Shown: positions 1 to 5,881 of the stretch, piece after piece | How positions within the stretch are numbered: the first letter of the stretch is position 1 | Layout of the letters: every line of letters begins with the position of its first letter | From: GCA-003244245 sp039924425 | GTDB lineage: Bacteria > Actinomycetota > Actinomycetes > Mycobacteriales > Pseudonocardiaceae | Assembly: GCA_039924425.1 (NCBI GenBank) | Contig: JBDTAX010000146.1 | Location: 1-7,334, forward strand | Length of the DNA: 7,334 nucleotides | Direction of reading: 5' to 3' | The notes under the pieces: model-generated | The model's database searches: none | What the model was told of the DNA's origin: nothing | What the model saw: only the letters and a program-made list of their open reading frames with translations | Translations under genes and position numbers: made by a program

Positions 1-695
1 ACGAGTTCGACCTGGTCGAGTTCCTGCACCTGCTGGTGGATCGCTGCGTGGAGCTGTTGGAGGTGTCCGCGGCCGGGCTGCTGCTGGGCGACTCCCACGA
101 CCAGCTGCGAGTGATGGCCTCCTCCGCGGAGAACATCCACCTGCTGGAGTTGTTCCAGCTGCAGAACAACGACGGTCCTTGCCTGGACTGCTACCGCACC
201 GGCGAACCGGTCAGCCACCCCGACCTGAGCGTGGCCGCCGACCGGTGGCCCCTGTTCGCTCCCGCCGCCGCAGAGTCCGGGTTCCGCACCGTGCACGCCC
301 TGCCGATGCGGCTGCGCTCACGGGTCATCGGGGCACTGAACCTGTTCCACACCGATCCGTACGAGCTGGCCCCCGAGGTCACCCGGATCGGGCAAGCCAT
401 GGCCGATGTGGCCACCATCGGGGTGATCCAGGAACGGGCCCTGCACCAGCACGACGTCCTCGTCGACCAGCTGCAAACCGCGCTGGACAGCCGTGTGCTC
501 ATTGAGCAGGCCAAGGGCGTCCTCGCCGAACGTCACCACATCGACTCTGGCCGCGCCTTCACCCTGCTGCGCAACCACGCCCGACACCACGGCCAGCGGC
601 TCACTGAGCTGGCCGCCGCCGTCATTGACGGCAGCAACACCGACCTCCTCCCCGACACACCCCCCAAGACACCTGCTGTCACGCCCAGCCAGTAA
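1..695 (+). CDS. GAF and ANTAR domain-containing regulator, 5' partial
   Basis: This is the 3' part of a cytoplasmic sensory regulator. A GAF domain probably senses a small ligand or redox state, and a C-terminal ANTAR domain binds RNA hairpins to control transcription antitermination. A GTG at 36 gives 219 residues, but the frame is open to the window edge. The residues before it (EFDLVEFLHLL) match the usual N-terminal GAF helix, so the true start lies upstream. Numbering from the GTG, the GAF domain covers about 1-135, including NNDGPCLDCYRTGEPV and a core strand ending IGALNLF. ANTAR covers about 145-200, with the family signature RVLIEQAKGVLAER followed by AFTLLRNHAR and RLTELAAAV. The stop is TAA at 693-695. 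It is followed by a 98-base gap before an unrelated regulator, so the two are probably separate units. The family is confident; the signal and RNA target are unknown. Confidence 0.9.
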   Translation, partial: EFDLVEFLHLLVDRCVELLEVSAAGLLLGDSHDQLRVMASSAENIHLLELFQLQNNDGPCLDCYRTGEPVSHPDLSVAADRWPLFAPAAAESGFRTVHALPMRLRSRVIGALNLFHTDPYELAPEVTRIGQAMADVATIGVIQERALHQHDVLVDQLQTALDSRVLIEQAKGVLAERHHIDSGRAFTLLRNHARHHGQRLTELAAAVIDGSNTDLLPDTPPKTPAVTPSQ

Positions 696-719
696 TCCCC
701 ACCACCCCGGCAACGCTGG

Positions 720-733
720 GACAATCTGTTGTC
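720..733. promoter_or_regulatory. short inverted repeat, possible operator upstream of the XRE gene
   Basis: A perfect 5-base inverted repeat, GACAA-TCTG-TTGTC, lies about 60 bases before the XRE regulator start, in the only gap between the GAF-ANTAR gene and this regulator. XRE-family proteins commonly bind such palindromes near their own promoters, so an autoregulatory operator is plausible. The right arm, TTGTCT, could also serve as a -35 element, but I see no convincing -10 at the right distance. The arms are short enough that chance occurrence is possible. Confidence 0.25.
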
Positions 734-782
734 TTCAGGGCACGTGGGGAAGCTGTCGACCACCGGGTTTAAGGTGCGCGGT

Positions 783-788
783 GGGAGG
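783..788 (+). promoter_or_regulatory. ribosome binding site of the XRE regulator
   Basis: GGGAGG ends five bases before the ATG at 794. This strong Shine-Dalgarno match fixes the start of the XRE/DUF5753 gene. Confidence 0.8.
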
Positions 789-793
789 TCATC

Positions 794-1669
794 ATGCAAG
801 ATCGAGAACCGACAATCCGCAGCCGAGAGCTTGGCGAGGGGCTGCGCACAGCGCTGGAGCGAGCCGGGCTGACCGGCAAGCAGGCTGCGGACGAGCTCGG
901 TTTGTCCGCAAGCTGGATATCACGGTTGCTGTCCGGCAAGCGCAAAGCCACCGCGGCGCAGGTGGCGGGATTCCTCGCCATGTGCCGGGTGACCGGTCCG
1001 GAGCGCGACCGGTTGCTGGAGCTCTGTGAGGACCAGCACAACGTGGGCTGGTTGCGCCAGCAGGGCTCGCGGCTGCCCCAGCAGCTCGTGAACTTGATCG
1101 ATCACGAGACCAAGGCGGTGACGATCAGCGAGTTCGAGACGCCGGGCGTGCCCGGCCTGTTGCAGACCGGCGACTACGCCCGCGCCGTGATCAGCCGAAA
1201 CGCCAACGTGACGGCGGACGAGGTGGATGATCGGATCGCCGCCCGGCTGGCCCGCCACTGCATGTTCAGCCGGGAGCATCCCCCACAGTTCACCTTCTAC
1301 CTGCACGAGTTCGCGCTGCGACTGCCGGTCGGCGGCCCGGCGGTGATGGTCGAGCAGTTGGAACACCTGAACCGAATGTCACTGCGGCCCTATCTCACGC
1401 TGCGAGTGGTGCCGACCGAGCTCGGCGCGCACGCCGCGATGACGGGGGCGTTCCGGTTGATGGAGTTCACCGATTTCCGTCCGGTGGTCTATCTGGAGAG
1501 TGAGGCCTCCAGTCTGTTCCTGGAGACGCCCGTGGAGATCGATGCCTACCGGCGCATCCTGGAGACGCTGGCGAAGACCGCGCTGTGCGAGGAAGAATCA
1601 CGGAAGCTGCTCGCCACTGTGGCAACCGAGTTCGATGCTGATCGAGAAGATCCTGATGACCGCTCCTGA
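794..1669 (+). CDS. XRE-family HTH regulator with DUF5753 domain (Scr1/WhiJ-like)
   Basis: This is a 291-residue cytoplasmic DNA-binding regulator. Residues about 14-65 form a lambda-repressor-like helix-turn-helix (GLTGKQAADELGLSASWISR, then LLSGKRKATAAQV). Residues about 98-280 form the DUF5753 region, with the typical opening of a TISEFETPGVPGLLQTGDYAR-like segment and later VVYLESEASSLFLE. Length and layout are normal for the family. Such proteins are abundant in Streptomyces and relatives. They are usually encoded beside a small DUF397 protein, and the pairs affect development and antibiotic production or are described as toxin-antitoxin-like. Here the DUF397 gene starts 14 bases before this stop codon, which indicates translational coupling and a working pair. 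The start is the ATG preceded by GGGAGG. Autoregulation through an upstream palindrome is only a guess. Family assignment is confident; target genes are unknown. Confidence 0.93.
   Translation: MQDREPTIRSRELGEGLRTALERAGLTGKQAADELGLSASWISRLLSGKRKATAAQVAGFLAMCRVTGPERDRLLELCEDQHNVGWLRQQGSRLPQQLVNLIDHETKAVTISEFETPGVPGLLQTGDYARAVISRNANVTADEVDDRIAARLARHCMFSREHPPQFTFYLHEFALRLPVGGPAVMVEQLEHLNRMSLRPYLTLRVVPTELGAHAAMTGAFRLMEFTDFRPVVYLESEASSLFLETPVEIDAYRRILETLAKTALCEEESRKLLATVATEFDADREDPDDRS
1644..1649 (+). promoter_or_regulatory. ribosome binding site choosing the DUF397 start
   Basis: GAGAAG lies six bases upstream of the ATG at 1656, inside the end of the XRE gene. It favours that ATG (protein beginning MTAPEP) over the in-frame ATG at 1635, which has no comparable site. 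Confidence 0.5.
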
Positions 1670-2195
1670 GCCGGGCGGGGGCGTCTGGCACCGGAGCAGT
1701 TACAGCTACGGCAGCGGAAACTGTGTCGAGGTCGCGCCCGCTCCGGATACGGTGCTGGTGCGCGACTCCAAAAACCACACCAGCCCAGCCCTGCGCATCC
1801 CCACCACCGCCTGGCGAGCCTTCCTTACTTCACCGGAAGTCGCGGGAGCGGGAGCGCGCTCGCAGGTTCAGTATCGTGGCCTGCTCGGCCAGAATGTTGA
1901 TCACTCCCTGCGCGGTCTGCAACCGGCCGCGCAGCAGCAGCGCCGGGCAGGCCCGCACGACGGCGCGGTAGCGCACCCAGAAACCCGGCGAGCAGATCAC
2001 GTTCACCATGCCGGTCTCGTCCTCCAGGTTGAGGAAGGTGACCCCGCCCGCGGTGGCCGGGCGCTGCCGGTGGGTCACCGCGCCGGCGACCAGCACTCGC
2101 TGCCCGTCCTCCCGTTCCCGCAGCTCTGCGGCGGGTACCACGCCCAGCTTGTCCAGCTCAGCCCGGAGGAACTCAGTGGGGAAACTGTCCGGTGA
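1656..2195 (+). CDS. DUF397 protein with abnormal read-through C-terminus
   Basis: Residues 1-58 or so form a clear DUF397 domain: WHRSSYSYGSGNCVEVA, then VLVRDSK, and a closing WRAFL. DUF397 proteins are normally about 60-80 residues, stop shortly after the WxxFL motif, and partner an XRE/DUF5753 regulator, which is the gene just upstream. Here the frame continues to a TGA at 2193-2195, giving 179 residues. Everything after about 1830 is antisense to the 3' end of dnaE2 and has no recognisable domain; it is rich in Arg, Gln and Gly and looks like shadow translation. The match to the family ends within a few bases of the dnaE2 stop codon. I infer that the original end and stop codon were removed by a rearrangement, or that a base error hides a nearby stop. 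The DUF397 part is confident; the tail is probably not a natural domain. Confidence 0.7.
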   Translation: MTAPEPGGGVWHRSSYSYGSGNCVEVAPAPDTVLVRDSKNHTSPALRIPTTAWRAFLTSPEVAGAGARSQVQYRGLLGQNVDHSLRGLQPAAQQQRRAGPHDGAVAHPETRRADHVHHAGLVLQVEEGDPARGGRALPVGHRAGDQHSLPVLPFPQLCGGYHAQLVQLSPEELSGETVR

Positions 2196-4940
2196 GACCC
2201 CGGTGGCCCAGACGTCGGCCGCGGCGAGCTCCAGCGCGCTCATCCCCGGCAACGGTGGCGCGGTGATCCCCACCGCGGTGCCGGGCAGCCGGTCCGGGCG
2301 CTGCGCGGCCACCGCTCCGGCGGACCACAGCGCCTGCCGGCGCCCATGGGTCACCTGCCCATCGGTGAGCTTGTCGAACGCACCCCCGGTGGCCAGCGCC
2401 TCGGCCTGGGGGATGCTCAGCCCCACCCGCTGCGCGACGTCAGCGATGTCGCGGTAGCCGCCGTGGGCTTGCCGTTCCTCAACTAACCGAGTGGCCAACG
2501 GCTGGCCCACCGTGCGCACCATGGCCAGCCCCAGCCGCACCGCCTGTTCCGGCGCTCCCGCGGCGACCGGTTCCAGCCCGGCGTGCACCCCACTGGCGTT
2601 GACGTCCGGGCCTCGGATCGTGACGCCGTGGCGCCTCGCGTCGGAGATCAGCGACTGCGGGGAGTAGAAACCCATCGGCTGGGCTTTCAACAGGGCGGCG
2701 CAGAACGCCGCCGGGTAGTGGTGCTTGAACCAGGCGCTGTAATACACCAGCGAGGCGAAACTGATCGCGTGGCTTTCCGGGAAACCGTAATTGGCGAAGG
2801 CAGCCAGCTTGGCGTAGATCGTCTCGGCGAGCTCGCCGGTGATGCCATTGCGTGCCATTCCGTCGAACAGTCGCCCGCGCAGGCGCGCCATCCGCTCAGG
2901 GGATCGCTTGGCGCCCATCGCGCGGCGCAGCTCGTCGGCCTCGGCGGCGGTGAAGCCGGCGACGTCGATGACCATCTGCATCAGCTGCTCCTGGAACAGC
3001 GGCACCCCCAGCGTCTTGCGCAACGCGTTCGCCAGCAGCGGGTGGTCGTAGTCCCAGACCTCTTGGCCGCCCCGGCGCCGGAGGTAGGGGTGCACCGAGC
3101 CGCCCTGGATCGGGCCGGGGCGGATCAGCGCCACCTCGACCACCAGGTCGTAGAACGTTCTCGGTTTCAGCCGGGGCAGGGTGGCCATCTGCGCGCGGGA
3201 CTCCACCTGGAACACCCCGACCGAATCGGCCCGGGCCAGCATCGCGTAAACGGCCGGGTCGGTGGGCTGCAAATCTGACAGCTGTACTTGGTGCTGGTAG
3301 TGGCGGGCTACCAGATCGACCGCGTAGTGCAACGCGGAGAGCATCCCGAGCCCGAGCAGGTCGAATTTGACCAGCCCGGCCACCGCGCAGTCATCCTTGT
3401 CCCACTGCACCACCGAGCGGTGCTCCCTGCGGGCCCACTCCACCGGGCAGACCTCGGCCACCGGCCGGGAGCAGATCACCATGCCGCAGGAGTGGATGCC
3501 CAGGTGCCTGGGGAATCCCTCCAACTCAGCGGCCAGCGCCAGCACCGGTTCGGGGATATCGATCTCTGTAACATCGGTCTTTGGGTTGCTGGTCGAGTAA
3601 CCCAATGCCTTGGCCATGTCCCGCACCGCAGAGCGGGCCCGGTAGGTGATCACATTGGCGACCTGGGCGGCACGGTCGCGGCCGTAGGTGCGGTAGACGT
3701 ACTGGATGACCTCCTCGCGCCGGTCGGACTCGATGTCCAGGTCGATGTCGGGGTAGCCGTCCCGATCCGGGGCCAGGAACCGCTCGAAGAGCAGGTCCAT
3801 CGCCACCGCGTCGACACTCGTGATGCCCAGCGCGTAGCAGACCGCGGAATTGGCCGCCGAGCCGCGACCCTGGCAGAAGATGTCGGCCCGCCGGCAGAAC
3901 ACCACGATGTCGTGCACGATGAGGAAGTAGCCGGCGAAGTTCTTCGCTTCGATGACGGCTAGCTCGTGCTCGATCTGGTGGTAGGCGCCGGGTCGCTCGT
4001 CGTAGCTGCCGTAGCGGGTGGCCGCGCCGAGCCAGGTGAGCTCGCGCAGCCAGCTAGGCTCGGTATGCGTGCTGGGGACGGTGAACGGCGGCAGGTCCGG
4101 CGCCACCAGGCGCAGGTCGAAGGCGCATTCCCGGCCCAGCGCGGCGGCCCGCTCGACCGCCCCGGGCCAGCGGGCGAACCGCTCGACCATCTCCGCACCG
4201 GAGCGCAGGTGCGCTGTCGCCGCGGCCGGCAGCCAGCCGTCCATCTCGTCCAGGCTGCGCCGGGCCCGGACCGCGGCCAGCGCGGTGGCCAGCCGGTGCC
4301 GGGACGGGGTGGCGTAGTGCGCGGCGGTGGTGGCGACGGTGCCCAGTCCATGCGCCGCGGCCAGCGCGGCGAGCTCGTCGTTGCGCTCGGTGTCCCGCGC
4401 CAGGCCGTTGGCGGTGAGCTCAACGACAACGTGCTCGGAGCCGAACAGCTCAGTCAAATGGCGCAACTGAGCGGCCGCGCCAGTCGGGCCTTCGCGCTCC
4501 AGCGCCCGGCGCACCGCCCCCTTGCGGCAACCGGTGAGCACCACCCAGTGCCCACCCGCGGCGGCTGCCACCGCGTCGAGGTCATAGACCGGCCTGCCCT
4601 TTTCCTTGCCGGCGAGCTGGGCGTCACTGATCACCCGGCACAGCCTGCGGTAACCCTCGGGATCGCGAGCCAGCACGAGCAGGTGTTCACCCTCCGGGTC
4701 GGGCACACCGTTTTGTGGCGCGGTGAGGCCGAGGCTGAGCTCGGCCCCGAACACCGTCTTGACGCCCAGCTCGCGGGCCGCCTCGGCGAAGCGCACCACC
4801 CCGTACATCCCGTCGTGGTCAGTGAGCGCGATCGCGTCCAACCCCAACCGAACCGCTTCCTCGACCAGCTCCTCGGGGTGGCTGGCCCCGTCCAGGAAGC
4901 TGAAGTTGGAGTGGCAGTGCAGCTCGGCGTAGGGAGCGAC
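1830..4940 (-). CDS. dnaE2: error-prone DNA polymerase DnaE2 (start codon unclear)
   Basis: DnaE2 is the catalytic polymerase of the translesion mutasome, working with ImuB and ImuA' after DNA damage. From the TTG at 4847 the frame gives 1,005 residues, but conserved sequence begins earlier: PYAELHCHSNFSFLDG is encoded at 4934-4887, giving about 1,036 residues. The order is a PHP domain (LHCHS, then ALTDHDGMYG), a C-family polymerase core with catalytic Asp in PDIDLDIE (366-373 from 4847) and KFDLLGL (494-500), the DnaE2-typical VFQVESRAQMATLPRLKPR, a helix-hairpin-helix region, an OB fold (VTFLNLEDETGMVNVI) and the usual SRDFR end. No ATG, GTG or TTG is in frame between 4848 and the upstream stop at 4989-4991. 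I set the end at a GTC codon only as a bound. The region after MAKALGY (about 3555-3610) lacks the AWSKQ-type segment I expect. It follows the PAC2 gene closely, as in an operon. The family is certain; an intact product is not. Confidence 0.9.
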   Translation of the reverse strand, partial: VAPYAELHCHSNFSFLDGASHPEELVEEAVRLGLDAIALTDHDGMYGVVRFAEAARELGVKTVFGAELSLGLTAPQNGVPDPEGEHLLVLARDPEGYRRLCRVISDAQLAGKEKGRPVYDLDAVAAAAGGHWVVLTGCRKGAVRRALEREGPTGAAAQLRHLTELFGSEHVVVELTANGLARDTERNDELAALAAAHGLGTVATTAAHYATPSRHRLATALAAVRARRSLDEMDGWLPAAATAHLRSGAEMVERFARWPGAVERAAALGRECAFDLRLVAPDLPPFTVPSTHTEPSWLRELTWLGAATRYGSYDERPGAYHQIEHELAVIEAKNFAGYFLIVHDIVVFCRRADIFCQGRGSAANSAVCYALGITSVDAVAMDLLFERFLAPDRDGYPDIDLDIESDRREEVIQYVYRTYGRDRAAQVANVITYRARSAVRDMAKALGYSTSNPKTDVTEIDIPEPVLALAAELEGFPRHLGIHSCGMVICSRPVAEVCPVEWARREHRSVVQWDKDDCAVAGLVKFDLLGLGMLSALHYAVDLVARHYQHQVQLSDLQPTDPAVYAMLARADSVGVFQVESRAQMATLPRLKPRTFYDLVVEVALIRPGPIQGGSVHPYLRRRGGQEVWDYDHPLLANALRKTLGVPLFQEQLMQMVIDVAGFTAAEADELRRAMGAKRSPERMARLRGRLFDGMARNGITGELAETIYAKLAAFANYGFPESHAISFASLVYYSAWFKHHYPAAFCAALLKAQPMGFYSPQSLISDARRHGVTIRGPDVNASGVHAGLEPVAAGAPEQAVRLGLAMVRTVGQPLATRLVEERQAHGGYRDIADVAQRVGLSIPQAEALATGGAFDKLTDGQVTHGRRQALWSAGAVAAQRPDRLPGTAVGITAPPLPGMSALELAAADVWATGVSPDSFPTEFLRAELDKLGVVPAAELREREDGQRVLVAGAVTHRQRPATAGGVTFLNLEDETGMVNVICSPGFWVRYRAVVRACPALLLRGRLQTAQGVINILAEQATILNLRARSRSRDFR
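3581..3605. repeat. perfect 7-base inverted repeat inside dnaE2
   Basis: TTGGGTT and AACCCAA are exact reverse complements separated by 11 bases. They could form a hairpin in DNA or in the dnaE2 mRNA. The repeat lies within dnaE2, just after the MAKALG motif, in a patch visibly richer in A and T than its surroundings and where the encoded protein departs from the family pattern. It is not followed by a T run in either direction, so it is not a standard terminator. Confidence 0.5.
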
Positions 4941-4954
4941 CTGCCCGGGTGGCC

Positions 4955-5824
4955 TTACCGCTCCCCCTGCTCGCCGCGCAGGAAGCGCTCAAGCTCAGCG
5001 GCGAGCTCGTCGCCCGAGGGAAGACCCGAAAAGTCGAGCGGCGCGGCCGCCGCACCGTCGAACGCGGCCTCAAGGCCACTCACGAGATCGCGGTATTCCG
5101 CACTGTTGGCAACAATGTCGTTGATGTGGTGCAACGCGCTGTCCGCCGCGGCATGCAACTCCCCAGAGTCGAGCTTCAGCCCGGCGACGGCCGCCAGCGC
5201 ATCGACGAGTGCGGCGGAGGCCGCCGGGTAAGGGATGTTCGCCAAGTAGTGGGGCACTCGCGCCCACACCCCGATGGCGGGGATGCCCGCGGCGGCGAAA
5301 CCCTCCTGCAGCGCCGTCTGGATCCCGGCCGGCGTCTGCGCGGTGCCAGGTACCACGCCTACCTGCGCCGCCAGCTCCGACAGGGTGGCGATCGCCATCA
5401 AACCGACTGGACGGGTGTGCGGAACCGGAGCGGCGTAAGCGCCGAGCCCGACCACGAGCCGCACTCCGAGCTGCGTGGCCAGGCCCACGACGGCCCGCAC
5501 GAAGGCATGCCACGCCATGTCGGGCTCGGGCCCCACCAAGACGAGGACGCTTCTGCCCGTGTCGTCCTGACCGGTCCGCAGCTGGATCTCGGGCCAGCTC
5601 AGGTGGTCGAGGACTCCGTCGGAGATTCGCACGATGGGGCGACGAGAGCGGAAATCGATGAGCTCGTCCGCGTTGAAGGTGGCCAGCGCTTCGGTGGGGA
5701 TCGTCTCAAGAACATGGGCGATGGCCGCTTGGGCTCCCAGCCCCGCATCGACCCAGCTCTCCGTCGCGAGGAGCAACACTGGTGATTCCAGCGGGCGGTG
5801 CGAATGCAGCTCGTAGGTGGTCAC
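4955..5824 (-). CDS. PAC2 family protein
   Basis: This 289-residue soluble protein belongs to the PAC2 family, named for eukaryotic proteasome assembly chaperone 2 and common in Actinobacteria and archaea. The role of the bacterial members is not established. Visible family features are TESWVDAGLGAQAAI at about 21-35, VLVGPEPDMAWHAF at 94-107, VVGLGAYAAPVPHTRP at 124-139, and ARVPHYLANIPYPAASAAL at 188-206. The C-terminal 70 residues are Ala/Leu/Glu-rich and probably helical. No signal peptide or membrane segment is seen. The start is GTG at 5824, chosen because AAGGA lies seven bases upstream. It begins 57 bases after the imuB stop, and its TAA at 4955-4957 almost touches the dnaE2 coding region, so the three genes are probably co-transcribed. 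Its place between two mutasome genes invites a link to DNA-damage tolerance, but this is inference only. Confidence 0.85.
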   Translation of the reverse strand: MTTYELHSHRPLESPVLLLATESWVDAGLGAQAAIAHVLETIPTEALATFNADELIDFRSRRPIVRISDGVLDHLSWPEIQLRTGQDDTGRSVLVLVGPEPDMAWHAFVRAVVGLATQLGVRLVVGLGAYAAPVPHTRPVGLMAIATLSELAAQVGVVPGTAQTPAGIQTALQEGFAAAGIPAIGVWARVPHYLANIPYPAASAALVDALAAVAGLKLDSGELHAAADSALHHINDIVANSAEYRDLVSGLEAAFDGAAAAPLDFSGLPSGDELAAELERFLRGEQGER

Positions 5825-5831
5825 CTGGTCA

Positions 5832-5836
5832 TCCTT
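5832..5836 (-). promoter_or_regulatory. ribosome binding site of the PAC2 gene
   Basis: On the minus strand AAGGA lies seven bases before the GTG at 5824-5822. It supports that GTG as the start, and its presence in the short imuB-PAC2 gap fits internal translation initiation in an operon. Confidence 0.65.
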
Positions 5837-5881
5837 GCACTGCTCAGCGGGCGCTCGGGTGCGCCGGCCCAGGTCGCGGCG

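Noticed and set aside
696..793. Terminator for the GAF-ANTAR gene
   Set aside because: The gap shows only a weak 5-base palindrome with no T run and no GC-rich stem of convincing length.
493..1029. Plus-strand open frame spanning the GAF-ANTAR end, the gap and the XRE start
   Set aside because: It is out of frame with both well-supported genes and has a biased composition without motifs.
4819..5079. Possible alternative upstream frame supplying the dnaE2 N-terminus by frameshift
   Set aside because: Its translation is Arg/Ser-rich, unlike DnaE2 N-termini, and it would overlap the PAC2 gene by over 100 bases. I kept it only as a remote explanation for the missing start.
2583..5231. Long, nearly continuous open frames on the plus strand opposite dnaE2 and the PAC2 gene
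   Set aside because: They are antisense to strongly conserved coding sequence, have low-complexity composition, show no recognisable domain and are broken by stops at 3276 and 3960. This is the expected shadow of high-GC codon usage.
5825..5881. Search for a LexA/SOS box near imuB, PAC2 and dnaE2
   Set aside because: No TCGAAC-N4-GTTCGA-like palindrome is visible here. Isolated TCGAAC half-sites occur inside coding sequence (for example near 2863, 6733 and 7254) but have no matching second half. A damage-responsive promoter, if any, probably lies upstream of the operon beyond 7334.
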